Assembly (NCBI GenBank): GCA_003510825.1 | Contig: DOKO01000465.1 | Span: forward strand, 1-15,476 | Direction: 5' to 3' | Source: Stenotrophomonas sp. | GTDB taxonomy: Bacteria > Pseudomonadota > Gammaproteobacteria > Xanthomonadales > Xanthomonadaceae | Length of the DNA: 15,476 nt | Shown: in pieces, positions 1 through 5,830 of the stretch | Position numbering within the stretch: position 1 is the stretch's first letter | Layout: the number at the start of each line of letters is the position of its first letter | The notes under the pieces: generated by a model | Databases searched by the model: none | What the model was told of the DNA's origin: nothing | The model's input: only the letters and a program-made list of their open reading frames with translations | Translations under genes and position numbers: made by a program

Positions 1-1241
1 AGGCCACGGGTGTTCATCAGCACGCCGAGGCGCCAGGCTTCGCGATTCTCCATGCCGGTGCTGCGCGCGGCACTCCAGGTGCCCAGCAGCTTGCCGGCCG
101 TGGCCACCACGATCACCACCACGCACAGCAGGATGTCGCTGGTCTGCAATGCATCGGCGCGCATGCGCAGGCCGGTCATCGCGAAGAACAGCGGCAGCAG
201 CAGGGTCGCCGCGAACGGTTCGACCTTGGCCACCAGCAGCGCGCGCAGCTGCGCGTTGGATGACACCGCCACGCCGGCCGCGAACGCGCCGAACAGCGCA
301 TGGATGCCCAGCACTTCGGTTACCAGCGCGCTGGCCAGCGACAGCAGCAGGATGCCGAGCAGCCAGCGGCCTTCGCGCCCCGGGGCGATCTGCTGGCGGG
401 CGAACCATGGCTTCACCGCGCCCAGCATCAGGGCGATGAACAGCACCACGCAGACCAGGTTGAGGCTGGCCGACAGCCAGCCGGTCGCCTGCGCGGCGGC
501 CACGATCAGTGCCAGCATGCACCACGCCGTGGCGTCGCCCAGCGCCGCACAGGCGATGGAGGTCTGCCCCAGCGGGGTCTGGGTGATGCCCCGGTCGGCA
601 AGGATGCGCAGCAGCACCGGGAAGGCGGTGATGCTCATGGAAATGCCGACGAACAGCGCGAAGGCAGTGAAGCCCACGCCCTGCGGGCCGTGCTCGGGAT
701 ACAGCCAAATGGCCAGGCCCACACCCATCACGAAGGGCAGGGCGATGCCGGCATGGCTGACGGTGAAAGCGAATTTGCGGCGGCCACGCAGCGCGCCCAG
801 GTCGAGCTCTGCACCGGCCACCAGCAGAAACATCAGCACGCCCAGCTGGCTGAGCATGCCCAGCGGCCCCAGCGACGCGGCCGGGAACAAGGCCCCGTGC
901 AGCTGCGGCAGCAGGCTGCCCAGCACCAGCGGGCCCATCATCAGGCCAGCGGCCATCTCGCCGATCACCGCCGGCTGGCCGAAATGCTTCAGCAGCGCGC
1001 CCGCGCCCTTGGCCACCAGCAGCAGTACCAGCAGCTGCAGCAGGAACAGGCCCAGCGGCGATGCCAGGTGGTGGGCCCAGTCACTGCCGACCACGGCCTC
1101 GGCCTTGGCCGCCACCGACGGCACGCCCGGCCCGGCATAGCGCGCCAGCGCCAGGCCGATCGCCAACGGAACCGCCGCCCATGCCAGGTAACGCCAACCC
1201 CACTTCATCGGCGGCACGCTGCCTCCGGTCTGTACGTCCAT
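1..1241 (-). CDS. CPA2-family cation:proton antiporter (KefB/NapA-like), 3' end cut by window edge
   Basis: Reading the minus strand from the ATG at 1241 gives an uninterrupted frame of about 413 codons that leaves the window at position 1. The protein is strongly hydrophobic, with about eleven or twelve membrane segments. It has blocks typical of the Na_H_Exchanger domain: GQPAVIGEMAAGLMMGP, LMFLLVAGAELDL, FPVLLRILADRG, ALFGAFAAGVAVS, LLPLFFAMTGLR and, at the cut end, MNTRGL. Members of this family exchange Na+ or K+ for H+ across the inner membrane; the cation cannot be told from sequence. The start at 1241 is preferred because GGGG (1249-1252) lies 7 bases upstream; an in-frame ATG at 1208 has only a poorly spaced GGAGG. 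It is transcribed in the same direction as asnB but separated by a repeat pair, so it is probably a separate unit. Any C-terminal RCK/TrkA domain would lie outside the window. Confidence 0.9.
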   Translation of the reverse strand, partial: MDVQTGGSVPPMKWGWRYLAWAAVPLAIGLALARYAGPGVPSVAAKAEAVVGSDWAHHLASPLGLFLLQLLVLLLVAKGAGALLKHFGQPAVIGEMAAGLMMGPLVLGSLLPQLHGALFPAASLGPLGMLSQLGVLMFLLVAGAELDLGALRGRRKFAFTVSHAGIALPFVMGVGLAIWLYPEHGPQGVGFTAFALFVGISMSITAFPVLLRILADRGITQTPLGQTSIACAALGDATAWCMLALIVAAAQATGWLSASLNLVCVVLFIALMLGAVKPWFARQQIAPGREGRWLLGILLLSLASALVTEVLGIHALFGAFAAGVAVSSNAQLRALLVAKVEPFAATLLLPLFFAMTGLRMRADALQTSDILLCVVVIVVATAGKLLGTWSAARSTGMENREAWRLGVLMNTRG

Positions 1242-1261
1242 GAACATTCCCCAATGTGCAG

Positions 1262-1274
1262 GGGCCCGATGATA
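1262..1274 (-). promoter_or_regulatory. Possible promoter -10 box of the antiporter gene
   Basis: On the minus strand, TATCAT (1274 to 1269) matches five of six bases of the sigma-70 -10 consensus. It would place the transcript start near 1262, giving a 5' leader of about 20 bases with the GGGG ribosome site. No convincing -35 box is seen 16-18 bases upstream, where the sequence is C-rich followed by a T run. The call is weak. Confidence 0.3.
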
Positions 1275-1310
1275 CAAAAAAGGGGACGGAGGGGATTAAG
1301 TCGTTCCAGG

Positions 1311-1367
1311 TCGCCGGGCATGGCCCGGCGCTACCCTTCCCCGGTAGCGCCTGGCCATGCCTGGCGG
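1311..1367. repeat. SMAG/REP-type palindromic repeat, inverted pair (copy 1)
   Basis: Two GTAG-headed palindromes face each other with their heads 9 bases apart. One lies on the minus strand (1334 to 1311, GTAGCGCCGGGCCATGCCCG and on) and one on the plus strand (1344-1367, GTAGCGCCTGGCCATGCCTG and on). Each can fold as an 8-pair stem around CAT. The plus-strand member has diverged, with T replacing C in both arms, which leaves a T-T mismatch. GTAG heads, stem-loop form, pairing and position just 3' of a gene (asnB stops at 1373) match the SMAG elements described in Stenotrophomonas maltophilia, a REP family. The pair could stabilise or end the asnB transcript, but no T-run follows either stem. 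Confidence 0.8.
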
Positions 1368-1372
1368 AAAGA

Positions 1373-3064
1373 TCAGGCCAGGGCCTGCTCGTGGACGCCG
1401 GCGATGGCGCGGCCGGACGGGTCGGCGGCGGCGGCAAAGCTGGCATCCCAGGCAATCGCTGCCGGCGAGGAACAGGCGATCGACTTGCCGCCCGGCACGG
1501 TCTCGGCCGCGGCACGGCTCGGGAAGAACTGCTCGAACAGGTGGCGGTAGTAGTACGCCTCCTTGGTCTGCGGCGGGTTGTGCGGGAAGCGCTTGTCGGC
1601 CGCTGCCAGCACGCGGTCACTCACCTGCGCCTCGGCGTGCGCCTTCAGGCCATCGATCCAGCCGTAGCCGACGCCATCGCTGAACTGCTCCTTCTGCCGC
1701 CACAGGATGCTGTCGGGCAGGTAGCCATCGAACGCTTCGCGCAGCACTGCCTTTTCAATGCGCCGGCCACCGAAACCGGCACCGACCATCTTGTGCGCGG
1801 CATCGAAACGCATCGCCACGTCGAGGAACTCGCGGTCGAGGAACGGCACGCGCGGCTCCACGCCCCAGGCCATCATCGACTTGTTGGCGCGCAGGCAGTC
1901 GTAGTTGTGCAGGGCATCGAGCTTGCGCACCAGTTCCTGGTGGAATTCGCGAGCATCCGGTGCCTTGTGGAAGTACAGGTAGCCACCGAAGATCTCGTCG
2001 CTGCCCTCGCCGGACAGCACCATCTTCACCCCCATCGCCTTGATCCGGCGCGCCAGCAGGAACATCGGCGTGGAGGCACGGATGGTGGTGACGTCGTAGG
2101 TTTCGATGTGGCGGATCACTTCCGGCAGCACGTCCAGGCCTTCCTCGAAGCTGTATTCGAAACCGTGGTGGACGGTGCCCAGCGCTTCGGCAGCGATGGC
2201 GGCAGCGGCCAGGTCCGGCGAACCCTTCAGCCCGATCGCGAACGAGTGCAGGCGCGGCCACCAGGCTTCACTCTGGCCGCCATCCTCGATGCGGCGGCGT
2301 GCATAACGCGCGGCCACGGCAGCCACCAGGGAGGAGTCCAGGCCACCGGACAGCAGCACGCCGTATGGCACGTCGCTCATCAGCTGGCGCTCGACTGCCT
2401 GTTCGAAGGCCTGGCGCAGTTCGGCCAGGTCGGCCTGGCGGCCTTCCACGTCGGCGTATTCGCGCCACGGCTGCTGGTAGTAGCGCACCAGCTCACCGCT
2501 GGCGCTGTCGTAGTAGTGGCCCGGGGGGAACTGCGCGACGTCGGCGCAGGAATCCACCAGCGCCTTCATTTCCGAGGCCACGCGCAGGCGCCCCTGCGCA
2601 TCGTGGCCCCAGTACAGCGGCACCACGCCGACCGGGTCGCGGGCGACCAGCACGCGGCCGGCATCGCGATCCCACAGGGCGAAGGCGAAGATGCCGTTGA
2701 GCTGTTCCAGCCACTGCGCCGGCGAGCCGCCCTGGCGGTACAGCGCGTTGATCACCTCGCAGTCCGAACCGGTCTGGAAGTCATATGCGGTGGTCAGCCC
2801 GGCCTTCAGGGCCTGGTGGTTGTAGATCTCGCCGTTGACCGCCAGGGCCAGCTGACCGTCGGCCGACAGCAGCGGCTGCGAGCCGCCGGCCGGGTCGACG
2901 ATGGCCAAGCGCTCGTGCACCAGCAGCGCGCCTTCGTCCAGGTACACGCCACTCCAGTCCGGGCCGCGGTGACGCTGGCGCTGCGACAGTTCCAGCGCGT
3001 GGCGGCGCAGGGCGGGAAGATCGTCACCGGCCTGCAGGCCGAAGATTCCGAAGATCGAACACAT
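1373..3064 (-). CDS. asnB: Asparagine synthase B, glutamine-hydrolysing
   Basis: The 563-residue protein is close to the usual AsnB length (about 554). It makes asparagine from aspartate, ATP and glutamine in the cytosol. Cys2 follows the initiator Met and becomes the N-terminal nucleophile of the class II glutamine amidotransferase domain (residues 2 to about 200; NGEIYNH and GSDCEV are glutaminase-site motifs). The synthetase domain follows, with the ATP pyrophosphatase loop SGGLDSS at 239-245, LSGEGSDEIFGGY in the middle, and the typical AsnB tail with VPGGKSIACSS. The ATG at 3064 has AGGAG (3077 to 3073) eight bases upstream. It is transcribed after dapE but across 371 bases that contain a promoter, an Asn-rich leader ORF and a terminator, so it has its own control (see 3149-3319). 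Confidence 0.97.
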   Translation of the reverse strand: MCSIFGIFGLQAGDDLPALRRHALELSQRQRHRGPDWSGVYLDEGALLVHERLAIVDPAGGSQPLLSADGQLALAVNGEIYNHQALKAGLTTAYDFQTGSDCEVINALYRQGGSPAQWLEQLNGIFAFALWDRDAGRVLVARDPVGVVPLYWGHDAQGRLRVASEMKALVDSCADVAQFPPGHYYDSASGELVRYYQQPWREYADVEGRQADLAELRQAFEQAVERQLMSDVPYGVLLSGGLDSSLVAAVAARYARRRIEDGGQSEAWWPRLHSFAIGLKGSPDLAAAAIAAEALGTVHHGFEYSFEEGLDVLPEVIRHIETYDVTTIRASTPMFLLARRIKAMGVKMVLSGEGSDEIFGGYLYFHKAPDAREFHQELVRKLDALHNYDCLRANKSMMAWGVEPRVPFLDREFLDVAMRFDAAHKMVGAGFGGRRIEKAVLREAFDGYLPDSILWRQKEQFSDGVGYGWIDGLKAHAEAQVSDRVLAAADKRFPHNPPQTKEAYYYRHLFEQFFPSRAAAETVPGGKSIACSSPAAIAWDASFAAAADPSGRAIAGVHEQALA

Positions 3065-3123
3065 GGGTGGCGCTCCTGTTGTGGGGGATTACACGGGGGG
3101 AAGGTGTTCGACCGGCCAACCAG

Positions 3124-3146
3124 GCCCGGGAGGGCTGCGCCCGGGC
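3124..3146. other. GC-rich hairpin between the attenuator terminator and asnB
   Basis: A perfect 7-base inverted repeat (GCCCGGG at 3124-3130, CCCGGGC at 3140-3146) encloses a 9-base loop. In the asnB transcript it forms right after the U-run of the terminator and about 45 bases before the ribosome binding site. It has no T-run of its own on either strand. It could stabilise the 5' end of read-through mRNA; the role is unknown. Confidence 0.5.
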
Positions 3147-3148
3147 AC

Positions 3149-3179
3149 AAAAAAACCCGCATCGGCCGATGCGGGTTTT
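3149..3179 (-). terminator. Rho-independent terminator of the asnB attenuator
   Basis: On the minus strand the perfect 20-base palindrome CCCGCATCGGCCGATGCGGG (3175 to 3156) is preceded by AAAA (3179-3176) and followed at once by seven T (3155-3149). This is a textbook intrinsic terminator: an 8-pair GC-rich stem with a GGCC loop, extendable by A-U pairs. It lies downstream of the asnB promoter and leader ORF and upstream of the asnB start, so transcripts started at the leader promoter must pass it to reach asnB. Its 5' arm is also exactly complementary to leader RNA segment 3237-3225, giving a competing antiterminator. Confidence 0.92.
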
Positions 3180-3204
3180 CTGGTGTCCGGGCGTATGTTG
3201 CTGT

Positions 3205-3306
3205 CTATCTACCCAGGGCGCAGTCCCGCATCGGCCGCGCACGATTGTTCGTGCGCAGATTATTGCGGTTGGTATTGTTGACGGCGGTGGCCAGGTGGAT
3301 CGACAT
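3205..3306 (-). CDS. Asn-rich leader peptide of asnB (33 codons)
   Basis: ATG at 3306 to TAG at 3207-3205. The peptide begins MSIHLATAV, then NNTNRNNLRTNN (residues 10-21), and ends with an Arg-rich stretch to residue 33. Seven of twelve consecutive codons are Asn, four of them AAT, which is unusual in such GC-rich DNA. Residues 15-16 lie just before the 5' arm of the leader hairpin; residues 20-21 lie at its end and in its loop. No good Shine-Dalgarno sequence precedes the ATG, but the predicted transcript start is within about one base of it, so translation from a leaderless mRNA is likely. The inferred role is not the peptide itself but the act of translating it: its rate reports charged Asn-tRNA and sets the fold of the downstream RNA. 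The next gene, asnB, makes asparagine. Confidence 0.85.
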   Translation of the reverse strand: MSIHLATAVNNTNRNNLRTNNRARPMRDCALGR

Positions 3307-3342
3307 GGCACTGACCGTAACGCGGTTTCTGGGGCCGTGCAA
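3307..3342 (-). promoter_or_regulatory. Promoter of the asnB leader transcript
   Basis: On the minus strand, TTGCAC (3342 to 3337; consensus TTGACA) and TACGGT (3319 to 3314; TAnnnT form of the -10 box) are separated by exactly 17 bases. Counting seven bases past the -10 box puts the start at about 3307, next to the leader ATG at 3306. An 11-base palindrome (GCAAC-T-GTTGC, 3339-3349) overlaps the -35 box and could be a small operator, though this is speculative. The promoter lies downstream of the repeat pair after dapE, so asnB need not depend on the map-dapE operon. Confidence 0.6.
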
Positions 3343-3367
3343 CAGTTGCGTTGGCAACCAGGTGGTG

Positions 3368-3428
3368 CCGCCGGGCATGGCCCGGCGCTACCGGAGGGTG
3401 GTGGGTAGCGCCGGGCCATACCCGGCGT
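3368..3428. repeat. SMAG/REP-type palindromic repeat, inverted pair (copy 2)
   Basis: Two GTAG-headed palindromes face each other: minus strand 3391 to 3368 and plus strand 3405-3428. Both begin GTAGCGCCGGGCCAT. Their heads are 13 bases apart. The arms (CGCCGGGC with GCCCGGCG around CAT) are perfect in the minus-strand member and carry one change (ATACCC for ATGCCC) in the other. The pair sits 7 bases past the dapE stop at 3435-3437, the same 3'-of-gene position as copy 1 after asnB. It separates dapE from the asnB promoter and may protect the 3' end of the long operon transcript. No nearby RAYT transposase gene is present in the window. Confidence 0.82.
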
Positions 3429-3434
3429 CATCCC

Positions 3435-4562
3435 TTACGCCAGCAGGCGCTCCACCAGCCGCTGGTACAGGCCCGGCAGGGCCTCCAGCTCGTCCACGCG
3501 TACGTTCTCGTCCACCTGGTGGATGCTGGCGTTGACCGGCCCCACTTCGATGCACTGCGCACCCAGCGGTGCGATGAAGCGCGCATCGGAGGTGCCACCG
3601 CCAGTGCTCTCTTCCGGGGCACGGCCGATGTGTTCGGCCAGCACCGCGCGCGCGGCCGCACGCAGCGGGCCTTCCGGGGTGTAGAACGGCTCGCCGCTGC
3701 GGTGCCACTTCAGCGTGTACTGCAGGCCGTGCCGGTCCAGCAACGCGCTGATCTCCGCTTCCAGCTTCGGCGCATCCCAGTGCGGGTTGTAGCGGATGTT
3801 GAAATCCACCTCCAGCTCGCCGGGAATCACGTTGTTGGCGCCGGTGCCGGCGTGGATGTTGGAGATCTGCAGGCTGGTCGGCGGGAAGCTTTCATAGCCC
3901 TCGTCCCAGCGCCGCGCACTCAGTTCGGCCAGCGCCGGCGCCGCCTGGTGGATCGGGTTGCGTGCCTTGTCCGGATAGGCCACGTGGCCCTGCACGCCCT
4001 GCACGCGCAGCTTGGCCGACAGGCTGCCGCGGCGGCCGACGCGCAGCAGATCGCCCAGCGTCGCCGTCGACGAAGGCTCGCCGGTGATGCACCAGTCGAT
4101 GCGCTGGCCACGCTCGGAGAACAGGCGCGCGACATGGCGCACGCCGTCGATGGCATCGCCTTCCTCGTCGCTGGTGAGCAGCACGGCCAGCGTGCCGGCA
4201 TGGTCAGGATGCGCGGCCACGAACTGCTCGGCGGCAATGACGAAGGCCGCCACGCTGCCCTTCATGTCAGCGGTGCCACGGCCGTACAGCACGCCGTCGC
4301 GGATTTCCGGAGTGAACGGATCGCTCTGCCACGCCTCGCGCGGGCCCGGCGGCACCACGTCGGTGTGGCCCAGCAGCACCAGCACCAGTGCGCCGCTGCC
4401 GTGGGTCGCCCACAGGTTGTCGACCTCGCCCAGGCGCAGGTGTTCGCACTGGAAACCGGCCTGCTGCAGGCGCGCGGACAGCAACGCCTGGCAGCCCGCA
4501 TCGTCGGGCGTCACCGACGGCCGCGCGATCAGCTCGCAGGTCAGGTCGAGGACGGCGCTCAC
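3435..4562 (-). CDS. dapE: Succinyl-diaminopimelate desuccinylase
   Basis: This 375-residue M20-family zinc aminoacylase removes succinate from N-succinyl-LL-diaminopimelate in lysine and cell-wall precursor synthesis, in the cytosol. Metal ligands seen are His66 and Asp68 (GHTDVVPPG), the bridging Asp99 (GRGTADMKGS), Glu134 next to the catalytic Glu133 (SDEEGD), Glu162 (GEPSS) and His348 (NASIHQ). The lid/dimer domain lies at about 178-293, with GRRGSL, GHVAYP and TGANNVIPGE. GGGTSDARF near 320 binds substrate. Length equals that of the family. It starts with GTG at 4562, overlapping the stop of the upstream ArsC-like gene by 4 bases (GTGA), so the two are probably translationally coupled. 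Last gene of the map-to-dapE block. Confidence 0.97.
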   Translation of the reverse strand: MSAVLDLTCELIARPSVTPDDAGCQALLSARLQQAGFQCEHLRLGEVDNLWATHGSGALVLVLLGHTDVVPPGPREAWQSDPFTPEIRDGVLYGRGTADMKGSVAAFVIAAEQFVAAHPDHAGTLAVLLTSDEEGDAIDGVRHVARLFSERGQRIDWCITGEPSSTATLGDLLRVGRRGSLSAKLRVQGVQGHVAYPDKARNPIHQAAPALAELSARRWDEGYESFPPTSLQISNIHAGTGANNVIPGELEVDFNIRYNPHWDAPKLEAEISALLDRHGLQYTLKWHRSGEPFYTPEGPLRAAARAVLAEHIGRAPEESTGGGTSDARFIAPLGAQCIEVGPVNASIHQVDENVRVDELEALPGLYQRLVERLLA

Positions 4563-4924
4563 GCGCCACCCACGCCGAAGCGCGCCTTGAAGCCGTTGTC
4601 ACTGAAGCCCTGGCTGACCGTGCCGTCGGCGGTGACCACCAGCGGGCGCTTGATCAGCTGCGGGTACTCACGCAGCAGCAGCTTCCACTCGGCATCCGAA
4701 TCAGCGGCCTTGCGGTTGTCCGGCAGCTGCCGCCAGGTGGTGGACGACTTGTTGACCATCGCGCCCAGCCCGCCCAGCTGCGCGGCCCACTCCAGCAGGG
4801 TCTCCGGGCTGGGCTTGTTGTCGCGGTAGTCGACGAAGGTGTACGGCACGCCGAAGCGGTCCAGCCACTTGGTCGCCTTCTTGCAGGTATCGCAGTTCTT
4901 CAAACCGTAGACAGTGGTGCTCAT
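4559..4924 (-). CDS. ArsC/Spx/YffB-family thioredoxin-fold protein
   Basis: The 121-residue protein matches the YffB/ArsC-like group: TTVYGLKNCDTCKKATKWLD at the N terminus, a central TTWRQLP motif, and KRPLVV carrying the cis-Pro loop. True arsenate reductase is not supported. The N-terminal Cys11-x-x-Cys14 pair resembles Spx, whereas E. coli YffB has a single Cys here. The role in the cell is unknown; glutathione-dependent thiol reduction has been proposed for the family. The start at 4924 (MSTTVY) is preferred; an in-frame ATG two codons upstream at 4930 is equally possible and neither has a strong ribosome site. It overlaps the dapE start by 4 bases and follows the unrecognised gene by 37 bases. 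Linkage to dapE is common in proteobacteria. Confidence 0.9.
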   Translation of the reverse strand: MSTTVYGLKNCDTCKKATKWLDRFGVPYTFVDYRDNKPSPETLLEWAAQLGGLGAMVNKSSTTWRQLPDNRKAADSDAEWKLLLREYPQLIKRPLVVTADGTVSQGFSDNGFKARFGVGGA

Positions 4925-4961
4925 GGCCATCTGTGATGCAGGAAAACAGAGGGCCAGAATC

Positions 4962-5828
4962 TCACAACAGGCGCTCGGACACGACCCGGAACGGCACCGA
5001 TGGCAGGCGCAGGGCCATGCCCTTGGCCAGGTCAACGCCCATCGCCTGCAGGCGCGGGCACTGCAGCTCGCCGTGCAGCTGCAACGCCTGCAGCCGGGTG
5101 ACATCCACCGGCAGATCGATGCGGGTGCTGGCCCAGCGCTGGTCGCAGGTGCGGGCGATGGCCTCGTCCTGGCAGGTCAGGAAGCGCAGCAGGGCGTCAC
5201 GGCCACCGAAGGCGGCGGTCCATGCATCACCCGCAGGACCTTCGGCCGCGCGCCACTGCAGGTGCAGGCCCGGGGCACTGCCCTGCCCGCCTTCAATCAG
5301 GGTGTGCCCAGCACGATCGGCGCCCACCACATGCTCGAAACGGGTGGACAGATGTGGCTGCATGGCATCGCTGAACGCGCGGGCGCCGGCCACGAAGGCC
5401 AGCTGGTCCATCACGTTGCGGTCGAACAGCACCACCGGCGCTCCCTGCGGAGCATCGTCGCGGCGCAGGTACCAGCGCCAGTTGCTCTGCCGTGGCGAGG
5501 GCATCAGCGCCCGCAGCGGTCCGGCCGCACGCGGGCCGAAGTGGCCGTGGCGGTAGCTGAGGATGGTGTAGGGCGTGCGCCCTTCATGCACGACGTAATG
5601 GTGGCCCGGCGGCGGCGGCGGCGCGTGCCGCACATCCACCCACCAGCTCACGTAGACCACCTCGCGCACCTCGCTGGCCAGCATCGGCATCGGCCAGCGC
5701 CGCGACAGCGCGCGGCGCAGCCGGGTCCAGCCGCGGGCATGCAGCAGGCGCGGCAGCACCCGTCCGAACAGGTTGTCGGACGGGTGCCGGTAGATCGCCG
5801 ACGGCGCCAGGTCCTCCGGCGCAGTCAC
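4962..5828 (-). CDS. Conserved-looking hypothetical protein within the dap operon
   Basis: I do not recognise this 288-residue protein. It has no signal peptide or membrane segment, so it is probably cytosolic. The N-terminal third is Arg-rich (RGWTRLRRALSRRW, about 33-46). It then carries aromatic-rich stretches (VVYVSWWVDV near 57-66, PYTILSYRHGHFGP near 86-99, NWRWYLRR near 116-123). A mixed C-terminal half contains one DUF-like GGQGSAPGLHLQW segment. The GTG start at 5828 lies two bases after the dapD stop, which fits coupled translation, but the ribosome site is poor. A perfect 12-base inverted repeat sits inside the gene 41-72 bases after the start. Its place between dapD and dapE suggests co-expression with lysine synthesis, though no enzyme of that pathway is missing a candidate here that it would clearly fill. 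Third-position GC and frame continuity support it as a real gene. Confidence 0.78.
   Translation of the reverse strand: MTAPEDLAPSAIYRHPSDNLFGRVLPRLLHARGWTRLRRALSRRWPMPMLASEVREVVYVSWWVDVRHAPPPPPGHHYVVHEGRTPYTILSYRHGHFGPRAAGPLRALMPSPRQSNWRWYLRRDDAPQGAPVVLFDRNVMDQLAFVAGARAFSDAMQPHLSTRFEHVVGADRAGHTLIEGGQGSAPGLHLQWRAAEGPAGDAWTAAFGGRDALLRFLTCQDEAIARTCDQRWASTRIDLPVDVTRLQALQLHGELQCPRLQAMGVDLAKGMALRLPSVPFRVVSERLL
5756..5787 (-). other. Perfect 12-base inverted repeat inside the hypothetical operon gene
   Basis: GCACCCGTCCGA (5756-5767) and TCGGACGGGTGC (5776-5787) are exact complements with an 8-base loop. In the operon mRNA this forms a very stable stem 41-72 bases after the GTG start of the 4962-5828 gene. 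No T-run follows, so it is not an intrinsic terminator. Confidence 0.6.
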
Positions 5829-5830
5829 CT

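Larger units (their letters stand above)
3149..3306 (-). promoter_or_regulatory. Candidate asparagine-responsive transcription attenuator of asnB
   Basis: On the transcribed strand, segment 1 (3256 to 3249, GCGCACGA) pairs with 3244 to 3237 (TCGTGCGC) around the loop ACAA. This is an 8-pair perfect hairpin, extendable by one G-U and one C-G pair. Segment 2 follows at once (3237 to 3225, CGGCCGATGCGGG) and is exactly complementary over 13 bases to terminator arm 3 (3175 to 3163, CCCGCATCGGCCG). Segments 3 and 4 form the terminator. Asn codons lie just before and inside the segment 1 hairpin. A ribosome stalled at codons 15-16 or 20-21 for lack of Asn-tRNA would open the 1:2 hairpin and leave segment 2 free to bind arm 3, giving read-through into asnB. 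A ribosome that moves on to the TAG at 3207-3205 would let the terminator form. The layout is read from the sequence; the regulation is inferred. Confidence 0.82.

Noticed and set aside
3088..3093. TGTAAT as a second asnB promoter -10 box downstream of the terminator
   Set aside because: No -35 box at 16-18 bases; the only TTGGCC is 20 bases away. A weak promoter that bypasses the attenuator cannot be excluded.
1256..3535. 759-codon open frame on the plus strand opposite asnB
   Set aside because: It is antisense to asnB, whose motifs are complete. The composition is typical of mirror frames in GC-rich DNA, with no domain or ribosome site.
4559..4924. Classical arsenate reductase
   Set aside because: The Cys-x-x-Cys motif and TTWRQLP fit the YffB/Spx-like group, and no arsenic-resistance genes are nearby.
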